Assembly: GCF_963966145.1 (NCBI RefSeq)
Contig: NC_091049.1
Location: 13,144,001-13,208,000, forward strand
Length of the DNA stretch: 64,000 bases
From: Tenebrio molitor
Lineage: Eukaryota; Arthropoda; Insecta; Coleoptera; Tenebrionidae
Reading direction: 5' to 3'
Shown here one piece after another: positions 44,377 to 54,104 of the stretch. Below the pieces are notes generated by a model. It worked only from the letters and a program-made list of their open reading frames with translations. It did no database searches and was not told where the DNA came from. Each line of letters opens with the position of its first letter. The stretch's first letter is position 1. A program made the translations under genes and the position numbers.

Positions 44377-44623
44377 CAGTATTGCCAGGTGAGAGGGAAT
44401 TTCCCTTTTTTAAGGGAATTTCCAATATAAAAGGGAAAAAGGGAATTTATCTTCTAAATAGGGATTTTCTATGATTTCTAAAAATACAAAATTGTCCGAG
44501 ATATTTACTTTGGTCGTTCCGCTAAACCGCGCCTACAGCCCATTGCTTCCGAGAAGCAGTGCCAAGTGGTTAACTGCCGACGCCGACCTAATCTGCTGAT
44601 ACTGTTGTCTTGAACTTTTTATA

Positions 44624-44879
44624 TCTGTGGCGGTCGTGAAAAAGTAGGTAAGTCGAAAATGTTAATTTTTCAGGGCAACGATTCAAAATTCCACATCATT
44701 CCTAAAATTCTGTAATTAAATAGAAACTTCTTTCTACCTGTACTTGCTTTCAATATAAGTAAATTTTAAACTGTGAAAATCTGAATTATTTAACTCAATG
44801 ATTTATTATTAAGGTGTAAACATCGTTAACTCATTTTTGAAATTATTTGACTTACCTACTTTTTCACGACCGCCACAGA
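44624..44879. mobile_element. MITE with TCTGTGGCGGTCG ends
   Basis: TCTGTGGCGGTCGTGAAAAA continues to GTAGGTAAGTC and is repeated perfectly in inverse orientation at the right. TATA flanks both sides. No coding content. Confidence 0.85.
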
Positions 44880-45003
44880 TATATTCATAGAACTAATAAG
44901 AAATATAATAAGAATTGCAAACTCCAGGAAGGACTTATTGGCTGTTTTCATTTAATATTTGCCGAGCCGTTGCCATTCTTTCAAGTAACAACAGATTAAA
45001 AAA

Positions 45004-46046
45004 ATGTCAGATCATTCGAACGAAAGTGTCCCGTTCGTTAAAAGTGCTAATAAAACTAAACCATTTAAAAAGTTTAATTCAATGTGGCTTAAAGATCCAC
45101 TTTTTAAAAATTGGCTAACTAGTGATAAGAACAATATTCACTTGTGCAAGTGCATAGCCTGCAATAAAGCTGGTAAAATAGATCCATTAAAAAATATTAA
45201 ATGTCATAAACATTCAATAAGCGTAAAAAATCTTCATCCAAAACAAAAAAAAGTGAATGAGTTACTACAAATTGAAGCTAGTGAACACAAAAAAAAGCAA
45301 GACCACGTTAGGAAAGTTAAAAACTTTGAATTAATGCTAAGCACCTTCTTTGCGGAACATAACGCTGCATTTTTTATTGTGGATCACCTAACAGAAATTT
45401 TAAAAAGCGGAGTGCCAGATTCACAAATAATTGCCGATATGCAGTTGAAGAGAACAAAATCTACTAAGTATTAATATTGTCAAAAATGTTCAATACTTGT
45501 CGATGAAAGACCGATACCGCAACAAAAAAATTAGTGTGTCTGTTAGTCAGGTATCAAAAACCTAATGGAACTGTAGTCACATCTCTTCTGGAATTGATTC
45601 ATTTTGACGCACGCGATGGATCAGGACAAATGTTATAAGACTCTTTTAAAGCAACTCTTGAAAAATATCAATTAAATCTGAACAATCTTCTTGGTCTTGC
45701 TTGTGACGGAGCTAGCGTCATGGTAGGAAAAAACAACTCTTTTTACACATATCTACTTAAAGATGTACCACATTTGGTGCTTCTAAAGTGCATATGTCAT
45801 TTGGCAGCTATAATAGCAAGCAAGGCATGTTCTGTTTTGCCATCCGAGTTAGAAGAGTTAATGAGAGGTATTTACACTTACATATCAAGTAGCTCTAAGC
45901 GTTGTGCACAGTTAGTAGAAATTCAAGATTATTTTAATATGAAGCATTATAAACTGTTAAAACTATCTGGAACTAGGTAGGTGGTTATCCGTGCATCAAT
46001 GCGTGGTTCGTACTCTTACAAATTGGGACGCATTAAAACATTTTTC
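45004..46046 (+). pseudogene. hAT-D transposase, N-terminal and central part
   Basis: MSDHSNESVPFVKSANKTKP starts a BED-finger region (LCKCIACNKAGK ... KCHKHSIS), then FELMLSTFFAEHNAAFFIVD as in hAT-A. A TAA at 45472, a TGA in place of the residue after LVDE (first Asp motif) and another stop near 45638 break it. Later parts read LACDGASVMVGKNN, LKCICHLAAIIAS and KLSGTR-stop-WLSVHQ, where an extra TAG-containing triplet-like stretch interrupts the TRW motif. It is cut at about 46046 by a large insertion. Confidence 0.83.
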
Positions 46047-46259
46047 CGTTGACCGCTTGTTAATTTCAATATTAATGAATTCTTTTGTCTAAATTAGTGT
46101 ATTAATGGACCTCATTAATACACTATTTTTCATTAATCAACGATTTTTGCGATTTTGACGTTTTGATTAAATTTTGATGTATAAACAACCTCGAACATGC
46201 ATTGTTTGCACTTACCAACACTGCAGCAGGTAGTGCAGCAGAGTTTTCTATATTTTATA

Positions 46260-47249
46260 CGGCGTCCGTCAGTTCGACCACGCTAATGAGATAGCGTTAA
46301 TCCGACCCTTCAGTTCGACCACGACCTCGCTGCCGAGGTATTAGGAGATTAAACCAGTGATTCTTAGAAAATAGTAGAAAGATAAATTTTTAACAAAATG
46401 TAATCTACTCAAATTTCCTGATTTATATAGTTCAATAATTGCCGTTTTAATAAATTCTTCCTTTTTCTTGGTGTTACATCTAAGTTTCTTTACACTACGT
46501 TGAGCAGAATTAATTTTAACATAGGTTTCTGCTTGAAAATTGAGCAAAATATCTAAAAAGGCAAAAATATCTGGATGCGAAGAATAAAAGTTGCTGTTGA
46601 ATTTATTGTGAAAAGATTCACATGAATTAGTTGTTCGGTGCATGGAATCCCACAGAAGCCCACATACTTGGAGGAAAAATCGATTCACCATCAATGTAGT
46701 TTTCTACTACGTAGTCACAGAATTGTGTAACTCTGTGGTCTAAGGGAATCTGAGAATATAATTCATCAGAAAACAAATCTCCAATTTCTACAGGTTCCAG
46801 AAAGTGCATTTCAAAGAACAACCTCAAAAAAGCATCAACATTTGAATTTTTATTTTTATAATCAGATACTAAACCTAAACTTTGAATTTTCCTGTACCAG
46901 GGCTGACACAGATGAAATCTGCAGCCTGTGATTTCGCCTTTCCAAATTTGTAGTTGTTTACAACTAACAATTTTTTACCCTTTTCACTTAATATACTTTG
47001 AGGTTCCATTTTGAAAACTTAAAACACCACCACTGAAGCGCAAACTGTTGTCAGCACAAACTGACAAAATTAACTAAACATACAAAATCTTAGAGGGGTA
47101 TTTATATGGACGGACGATTTATTTAACTGGTTCTAATTACCGTAATTAGGACCCACCCCTCTCGTGGTGGAACTGAAGGGTGGGATTAAACTTGCCAGGG
47201 GAGGATGGGAGGATTATCCAGGTACCCGTGGTCGAACTGACGGTCGTCC
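46260..47249 (-). mobile_element. MULE deletion derivative, TIRs, 8-bp TSD
   Basis: The left end CGGCGTCCGTCAGTTCGACC and the right end inverse of GGACGACCGTCAGTTCGACC share CCGTCAGTTCGACCACG. An identical duplication ATTTTATA lies at 46252-46259 and 47250-47257. About 1 kb long with an internally deleted transposase on the minus strand. Confidence 0.87.
46341..47009 (-). pseudogene. MULE transposase with internal deletion
   Basis: The reverse strand starts at 47009 with MEPQSILSEKGKKLLVVNNY, the beginning of a FLYWCH DNA-binding domain, then jumps in another frame to RFHLCQPWYRKIQSLGLVSD and RLFFEMHFLEPVEIGDLFSD, the post-catalytic region. It continues with SIFPPSMWAS and RTTNSCESFHNKFNSNF, a motif recurrent in MULE-like proteins of insects. 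The catalytic core between FLYWCH and this region is absent, and two frame changes follow. The protein cannot catalyse transposition but keeps DNA-binding sequence. Confidence 0.75.
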
Positions 47250-47740
47250 ATTTTATAGCTCCATAACTGCACAATTACAAATTCACTTTTTCAAAAACCG
47301 ACATTTTTGGATATAATTCGCATGTCATATTTTTCAAAGGCAACTAGGTTTCCGTAGTAATCGTGATTTTTATGTGAAATTGAATGTGAATGAAGTTGAC
47401 GTCTTCTGACACTCTTTGTGGAAAAGTGAATAGAAAGTGTTGAAAAATTTAAAAATGGCCTACCCTGAGGACAAAAAAAGAATGAAGGTATTTATAAGGT
47501 CTCATCTTTATGGAAAAAGATGAAATTGATTTTGATTTGGCTTTAATTTCAAAATGTCTTCAAAAAAAAAAGTTTGCGGTCAACGAAAAAATTTTGTAAT
47601 CAACTCTTTTGTTAATGGGCGATTAATAATCTCAACTATTAAAGCCACTCACTCGCTACACTCGTTCGTGCTTAAAGAGTTTCGATTATTATTAATCGCC
47701 TTCATGAACAAACTAGTTTATTAAATAACTATTTTCACCA

Positions 47741-48461
47741 TGGCGGTGTTTGAGGACAAATTAACAAGTGCTACTACAATACTACAATTATTAAACGATT
47801 GTAAGGTTAAATCTTATTTATATTTTTTAAAATATGCTTTGGATTATACATATACATTCTAACCTTGATGCAACTGATCAGAAATCTGTGATGTTAAAAA
47901 TTCTAAACTTTTACATTACATTGGCCAAGGAAATGATAACCAGATTGCCAGTATCAGGTATATATCACGAATTTGAATTTTTATGTCCTGAAATTGTATT
48001 TGATAAAAACAGGAAAAAACTATCTGAGTTGCCAGAATTGTGCGCAAAATATAAAGATTTTTTAGATGTAAACTCTGCATTAAATGAATGGAGGATTTTA
48101 CCACTCGCATTTGATTGTGACGAAGTCAGTGTAATTAATAGCCAAGCTACCTTTAGATGAAATGTGGATGAAAATTTCTCAGTATAGAGATTTCACTGGT
48201 TGTTTTAAATTTAGAAATATCTCTAAATTGGCTTCTATTGTACTGACTTTGCCACATTCAAACGCTGAAGCAGAACGACTATTTTCTGTTGTCAATGACA
48301 TAAAAACAAAAAAGAGAAATCGCTTAGGGGACAACACATTAAACGCCATGTGTTCGATCAAATCTTCATTTAGTGCACTTAACATCGATTGTGCAACATT
48401 CAAACCCATTGATGACCACATAAAATTATTTACCAATGAGATTTACTGTGATAAAGAATAA
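47741..48461 (+). pseudogene. hAT-D transposase, C-terminal part
   Basis: Reads KSYLYFLKYALDYTY, then VMLKILNFYITLAKEMITRL and FEFLCPEIVFDKNRKKL as in hAT-A. A frameshift near 48145 joins KLPLDEMWMKISQY and the dimerisation block LTLPHSNAEAERLFSVV, with the catalytic Glu, to the end LFTNEIYCDKE. The intact sequence after 48162 shows what the damaged hAT-A C-terminus should look like. Confidence 0.82.
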
Positions 48462-48497
48462 TTTTATAGAAATTTAAAATTTGTATTTAAATGAATA

Positions 48498-48602
48498 GTT
48501 ATTTACACTACGAGAGAGGAAGGTAAGGCTTTTGTTCACGCGAATTGCATGTTCGGCCACGACGCGCAGCGGAACAAAAGCGGCCTTACTCTCGAGTGCT
48601 GT
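48498..48602. repeat. Hairpin with CG-rich loop
   Basis: CACTACGAGAGA..AAGGTAAGGCTTTTGTTC pairs with GAACAAAAGCGGCCTTACTCTCGAGTG around GGCCACGACGCGCAGCG. Located just beyond hAT-D, where its right end would be expected. Confidence 0.7.
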
Positions 48603-48797
48603 ATTTGATTTTGTTCGATACCTGACATAACTCCTTAGAAAATGAGTCTGTAACTTTATATTTAAAATTTTAAATAAAATAAAAATAAAATAAATAAACC
48701 ACATTTTCGGAGAGATCTGTTGCTATGGAAAAAAATAAAATACAAAATAAACAAAGTTTTGCAAAGTCAATAAAGTGATTGTGCACACCACGTTGTG

Positions 48798-49257
48798 GAA
48801 ATGGATGACGAAGAATTCTGTGTTCCTGATGACGTCCTGGAAGAGGCAAGTGCCGCAAAGTACCAAATGGTGCCTACGAAATCACAATTACGATACCAGA
48901 AAGAATTGGAAATATTTACACAATGGCAGACCGAGATCAAGGAAAAAGACGAAAGCAGCATCAGCGCGGTTATTCAATGTTGAAGAGTACACTGTTTGTA
49001 TTTCAAAACGTTGATATCTCCAGGTATCCAGGTAAGAGGTTTTTTAATAAGCTATTAGTTGTTTTAATATAACAAATTGTGCAGGTTCAACAGTCTCACC
49101 TCCTTTTTGAAAACAAAATGTAGAAACTATCAGCCGAAAAAAGCTACAACTTCTTCAAGAAACGATGTTTGCAAGTTTTTACTGGAAGCGGCGGACCAAG
49201 AGTGGATCCTTCAGAAAGTTGTACTGATGATGGGCATATTCGATGGCCGTCGTGATT
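48798..49257 (+). pseudogene. Crypton-like tyrosine recombinase, N-terminal fragments
   Basis: MDDEEFCVPDDVLEEASAAK and PTKSQLRYQKELEIFTQWQT form the SAM-like N-terminal integrase domain. A second open piece (49085-49257) reads SFLKTKCRNYQPKKATTSSR and ILQKVVLMMGIFDGRRD, equivalent to the segment before and at the first catalytic Arg in the copy at 42303. Sequence between the two may be an intron. The catalytic C-terminus is missing and a MITE follows at 49285. Confidence 0.6.
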
Positions 49258-49284
49258 AATTATGTAAAGTGATGAATTGTTATA

Positions 49285-49806
49285 CAGTGAGTTTTTTTTA
49301 AGACTGGCCATAGGGTTTTACAAGCTACATTTTTCAACACCCTGTTAACTTTTGTCCTCATGAAAATATTCAACCCAGTTTTGTAGTAAAGTTGTGGGAT
49401 ATGATAATGTATTGAAACAATTTCAATTTAATAACCAGAATCAAAGAATAAGTTAGCAAAAAGACATTTTTTGAATTCCGTTTGCTCCAATTTTAAATTT
49501 TCAGTAGGCTAAAATTTCACCTGACATTTGTAATTTTGATATGTAATTGATTGTGTGATTGCTTAACTGCCTCTGGAGGCCATTTTGAACATTTCATTTA
49601 ATTTTTATTAAAGTAAAGAAACTTGTTATAACATAAATAATGAATCTATCGTTATAAAATGTAAAATATTAATGTTCACACTATTTTTTGCAAATAACAT
49701 TTTATTTGTAAATTGTCTATTACAACCATTTAGGTATTACAAATACAAAGTTAACAGGAGGTTGAAAAATTAGCATGTAAAACCCCAGTCTTAAAAAAAC
49801 GCACTG
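49285..49806. mobile_element. MITE (CAGTGAG family), second copy
   Basis: CAGTGAGTTTTTTTTAAGAC at the left and the inverse of CAGTGCGTTTTTTTAAGACT at the right, flanked by TA (49283-49284, 49807-49808). The ends match the MITE at 1845-2313 over about 80 bp, while the centres differ. Confidence 0.83.
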
Positions 49807-49809
49807 TAT

Positions 49810-50015
49810 ACGTTATTCAGGTTGAATTGAACATTTCAAGGTCAAATAATTTAGCAAATAGTGACATGCAGGTAAATACCGTTCACGATGGATTGAGCAT
49901 TGCTAAATTCGCATTATGTTGGTTAGCTGCATGTCACTATTTACAAAACATAATTACAGAGCCAAAAAATAAAATTATTTGACTTTGAAATGTTCAACTC
50001 CACGTGAATAACGTT
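49810..50015. repeat. Inverted-repeat element
   Basis: ACGTTATTCAGGTTGAATTG is matched inversely by CAACTCCACGTGAATAACGT at 49991-50012, with inner stems TTTCAAGGTCAAATAATTTA and TAGTGACATGCAG. Probably a small MITE. Confidence 0.65.
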
Positions 50016-50027
50016 TAGTTATTATTG

Positions 50028-50239
50028 GTATGTAATTATTTTCAATATACAAATTCTTTTGTTCGATACCTCCCTAGAAAGTGGGTCTGTATCCATGGTT
50101 ACCAGTGAGTGAACCTTTTCCACCTTTGCTCATTCTCTTTCGCTCACGTTCTTTCGCTCACGCACTTTCGCTCACGCATAATTGAAATTCGATTTTATGA
50201 AAAAGAATTGGTATATTGAAAATAATTACATACCAATAG
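50028..50239. repeat. Inverted repeat with short tandem repeat
   Basis: ATTGGTATGTAATTATTTTC at 50034 pairs with its inverse ending at 50239. Between them, near 50140-50180, a unit CTTTCGCTCACG is repeated three to four times. Confidence 0.7.
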
Positions 50240-50255
50240 AACCAGAACTTTCTGG

Positions 50256-50905
50256 ACACCCTAATATTTTGTGCCTATGTTGACCTTGGAATTGTTGTTT
50301 TTATGGCAACTGCTATTAATGAACAGTGGAAAGTGCCCTTAGGTTATTTTACGATTAATGGTCTGAATGTATTATCCATTTACTAAACTCCCGCACTGTC
50401 AAAGTGTTTGCAAGTTGCCACACTGTCGTTCAGAGACTAGTAATTTTTACTTTAACGTTGGTGCAAAAATTAGAAATTTCAAATTTGAAGTTAAGTTCAA
50501 TAAATTCGGTTTCTTTCATTCAAAATATTACTTACACGAAGTGGCTGCACAAGAAGAAGATGTGAAATGTAAAAGAATGCTGTTAACGGCCAGAGAGAAG
50601 CAGGGTATTGTCAATTATTGTTTGGAAAGAGGAGAATTAACTCCATTAATATAACCACACTTTTCTTGTTGACGTTCTTATAACTAGATTTTGTGTACAG
50701 GCAACTGAAAAGGTATGTCACCATAGGTACACTCCAAAGAAAATTCAAAAATTTGACATTGACAGTGCGGGAGTTTAATAAACGGATAATAGATGAAAGG
50801 GCCAACTTAGTTAACAAATGCCTTTATTTATTAGATGAAGTGGGGGTTAAATGTCATTCCCTTACATTTGACGGCGCTGCAGTGAACATTTCTAGAGGTG
50901 GGACG
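50256..50905 (+). pseudogene. P/THAP9-like transposase fragment
   Basis: ATAINEQWKVPLGYFTINGL (about 50300-50360) and, beyond an inserted MITE, DERANLVNKCLYLLDEVGVK then SLTFDGAAVNIS (to about 50890) match the P-type RNase H-like core around its second acidic residue. It is interrupted by 50378-50776 and truncated at 50911 by the mariner insertion. Different from the P-like copy at 34135. Confidence 0.7.
50378..50776. mobile_element. MITE in the P-like fragment
   Basis: TAAACTCCCGCACTGTCAA at the left is repeated inversely at the right (TTGACAGTGCGGGAGTTTA). The P-like coding sequence resumes directly after it. No coding content. Confidence 0.65.
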
Positions 50906-51174
50906 AATATACAGGCTGTTTGAAAATTGCTAGTACAAAAAAAACTGGTAATTGGTGATGGTGAGTTGAAGTCACCGGCAAAAAAAAATTCTAATAAAAA
51001 TCCTCTAGTTTTCGAGATAAAAATTACTAAAAATTGGGTTAAAATTGTTAGTGCGCCACTGAGTTAAGGTATTTTAAAAAGACACTTCACGTTGTTTAGC
51101 AATAATGAAATAAAAAATTTGATGTTCTTAAACCGGCACAAGCTGTCACAACCTGGTACATTATTATTACCAAA

Positions 51175-52609
51175 ATGAACGCCGCTTACACAAATAATGA
51201 GTTGACGGACATGGTGTTATTTTATGGAAGAGCTTTAGGAAACGCTCATGAAGCCCAACGTTTGTACCAGGAGGCATTTCCCGAAAGAAGATTGCCGGAC
51301 CACCGCACATTTAGTGCCAGTGTCCAGCGTCTTCGAGAAAACGGCGAATTTTGCCGTAGAACTACTGATTGCGGTCGTCAAAGGATTCGACGTAATTTAG
51401 ATGCTGAGCCGGAAATACTTAACCTGGATGAAGAAAATCCGGGTAGTAGCATTAAAAGATTGGCCTACCGTGTGGGAGTTTCACCGTATACAGTTTGGCG
51501 AACACTTAAAGAGCAGGGTCTTCATCCTTACCATATCCAACTCGTGCAGGGATTGAAACCCGAAGATCTACCCAAAAGGGTTAGATTTTGTGAGTGGCTG
51601 CTAGAAAAATATGAAGAGGAGCCTCCGTTTATTGAAAGGCTACTGACGACCAATGAAGCAACCTTTACTAGGGATGGTATTTTCAATGCGTGCAATACTC
51701 ATATCTGGTCCGATGAGAACCCACATGCTATTCGGGAAAGACACTTTCAAAACCGATTTAGTGTCAACTTGTGCGGAGGAATAATTGGGAACAAATTGAT
51801 AGGACCCTATATCTTAGCCCCTCGTTTAAATGCAGTCTCCTATTTAGATTCTTTGAATAACCAACTAGCAATTTTGTTAGAAGATGTACAATCGCGGCCA
51901 TCCAAAAGTGAACGATAGCTTGCGAAAATTTCCGTATTTTTCGTTAGATTAAATTAGGCTTTGTTCATTGGCGTTCGTGCAGCAGGAAGATGCAAGTCTT
52001 ACTGCAATGTAATTCCTTCGTCACAGCAGCCAACGACCAATTTTCTTCTTGCTTTGGAATAGCCCTAGGGGTCTGAATCGGAGTGAGATGTCGTGGCATT
52101 TAAAAAAAATTGTTTCAATAATTTTTTTAACGCTAGTGTCAAACTGTGACATTTTAGAACGCCTATGATTTCAAGTAAAAATCAAACTATGAAATAAAAA
52201 CGTTCACTTTTGGATGGCCGCGATAGTACCTTTGCTTACGAGACACAATATGTGGTACCTTCATGACGGAGCACCTGCTCATTTCGCTCGTGAGGTAAGA
52301 ACGTGGTTAGACCAGAATTTTCCAGAGAGATGGATAAGAAGAAATGGGCCAGTCTTGTGGCCCCCTCGGTCTCCGGACCTTAATCCCTGTGATTTCTTTT
52401 TGTGGGACCACATGAAGCAACTTGTCTATGCTACACCTGTTAACACAATCGAAGAGCTGAGAAATAGAATACAAGATGTTGCAGCGGAAATTAAAGGGAA
52501 CGCTGAGATGATTATGAGAACTCAACAGTCACTGATTCGACACGCTCATGCGTGTGTGAGAAATGGAGGTCGTCATTTTGAAGTTGTTGTAGCATTTTAT
52601 GTGTTTTAA
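51175..52609 (+). pseudogene. mariner-type transposase, catalytic Asp changed, MITE-disrupted
   Basis: ATG at 51175. The N-terminus has two helix-turn-helix parts (ELTDMVLFYGRALGNAHEAQ; SIKRLAYRVGVSPYTVWRTL). The catalytic region has LLTTNEATFTRDG where the family has a ..TDEATF motif: the first catalytic Asp is Asn (AAT instead of GAT), so the enzyme should be dead even without the insertion. The MITE 51889-52226 interrupts EDV-PLLTRHNMWYLHDGAPAHFA (second Asp). RSPDLNPCDFFLWDHMK holds the third Asp. Removing the MITE and one TA restores the frame to the TAA at 52607-52609. The family appears in insect genomes with a DUF4817-like N-terminus (from memory). Confidence 0.87.
51889..52226. mobile_element. 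MITE in mariner (C.ATCGCGGCCATCC ends)
   Basis: CAATCGCGGCCATCCAAAAG at the left, inverse of CTATCGCGGCCATCCAAAAG at the right, continuing TGAACG. TA at 51887-51888 and 52227-52228. Precise insertion in the transposase frame. The ends are of the CTAT.GCGG type seen in several MITEs here. Confidence 0.87.
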
Positions 52610-52806
52610 AATTAATTATTGTTTAATTTTCTTTGTGTTCAATATTTTTGGATTTTAGTTTTAGTTTGACTGTAAGTTTAAATACATACAAAGAAGCCTG
52701 CCGTAACATTAGTCGAGTCAATAAAGCCGAAAAATCGCCGAAACTTCTTAATCCTCAGAAACAGCTCCGATTTTGATGATTATTTTTTTAAATGTGTGTA
52801 TTTATA

Positions 52807-53199
52807 CCGGGACATTTTTTTAACTCTGAACATAGTCCACACTTATTCCCTATGTTCCATTGTAAAAAACACAGATCAATGCATTGTGAGTTGCCTGCAA
52901 CCAACTATACCGAACACCAAAGATTTTGAAATAATGTTAAAAATTATTCCGATTTATATAATTGGTCTATCATGTGTTACATTGGAAATGTCACGCACAT
53001 TTCTAATGCTCTGATTGGCATAGAATAACTGCATTATGTGTATTTCTTCTTCAAACAACTTGACCATTTTGCTAAACTGTCAAGTACTTATTTTCGTTAC
53101 ATTGGTTACGTGATTACATACATGCATTGACCTGTGTTTTTTAAAACTGAACATAGGGAATAAGTATGGGCTATGTTCAATGTTAAAAAAATGTCCCGG
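52807..53199. mobile_element. MITE in the left arm, precise insertion
   Basis: CCGGGACATTTTTTTAAC and its inverse at the ends, flanked by TA (52805-52806, 53200-53201). The other palindrome arm (around 57440-57455) shows the empty site with a single TA, which proves insertion after the arms were duplicated. Inner termini share GAACATAG.GAATAAGT words. Confidence 0.93.
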
Positions 53200-54056
53200 T
53201 ATATTGTTTGAAATCAGAAACATTTTGTTTGCGGCACGTAAATATTTATATTGTTTAAACAATAATTTGCTATTTATGGAAAAAATTCCGTTTTCCACGA
53301 TATTTATTTCAAAGATTTTTTTTTATATGGCAACTGAAGTATAAAGAATAGTTGTTAAGTTAAAATTTCTAGTAAAAAAACAATTTTTACAACAAAAAAC
53401 ATAATAAAAATGCAACATAAATCCAAATTCAGAGAACATTTTTTACCCATTCGTGCCTTTCTGAACAACTTAAACAATGACATAGTTGAATCAAACAGTG
53501 TATGTAGTTGTTTTTAAAAATAAATTACAAAAAATATCTTCTGGAAATTCATAGTCATAATTACAATTAAGTAGTGCTTATAGGCGGCCCGGCCGCGACT
53601 CGAACGGAGCAAACAGTGAAATACATCTGTTGGAAATCCTACACTAAAGCTTGCTAAGTTAATTTCTAGGAATAAAACAGGCTAATGCCTCTATTCCCCC
53701 AATTAATAATAATAATAATTATTATTATTAAAAAAAAGGCTATATTCTATCTCGTGATTCGGAAGTCACGTTAAGCCATTGGTCCCGGCGGCACGGCAAT
53801 TTTGCCGGAGTACATACACTATTACGGATAATACTATCAAGTAATATTGCAGTGCTTATCAAAATAATTACCGGCGTCTCGCCTCCACATTTAGACTTTT
53901 TTGTGTTTTATGTTCTGTGTCAATGTTAAGGAATTTCCTCGCGATATGACATGAGTATAATAATATACCTTTTTGAATTTCAACCACCAATGTGTTCTCC
54001 AAGTCCAAAATTTTAAAATTTTTAAAAAGTTTGCGGTACTATTCCCGTTGCTGAAA
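53200..54056 (-). pseudogene. LINE 3' end, inverted truncated copy
   Basis: The reverse strand from 54056 reads the last ~65 codons of the same LINE (corresponding to IVPQSLFKNLKILDLDNTLV in the forward copy) with a few differences, followed by its 3' region. No upstream coding part is present. (ATT)n-type runs occur at 53700-53730. Confidence 0.8.
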
Positions 54057-54104
54057 TTACATATTATTAATTGGAGGAATAATAATAATAATAATAACTT
54101 TATG

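Larger units (their letters stand above)
46047..47740. mobile_element. Insertion in hAT-D
   Basis: The hAT frame breaks at KHF (46046) and resumes at about 47741 with sequence corresponding to the next hAT-A codons. The flanking words AACATTTTTC and AACTATTTTC could be a decayed 9-10-bp duplication. Inside: CGTTGACCGC near 46048 inverted at about 47576-47585, a MULE derivative (46260-47249) and a hairpin at 47618-47710 with a CACTCGCTACACTCGTTCGTG loop. Confidence 0.6.
44377..48461 (+). mobile_element. hAT-D element, left end and broken transposase
   Basis: The left end CAGTATTGCCAGGTGAGAGG resembles that of hAT-A (CAGTGTTGCCAGATGTGTGG) and is followed by AAGGGAATTT repeats. No matching right end was found after the C-terminal coding part, so the right side is truncated or rearranged. 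If a target duplication existed, its left copy would be TACTTGAC (44369-44376). It contains a MITE (44624-44879) and a 1.7-kb insertion with a deleted MULE. Confidence 0.75.

Noticed and set aside
3000..50000. CRISPR-like arrays
   Set aside because: The repeated hairpins are not regularly spaced direct repeats, and the sequence is clearly eukaryotic.
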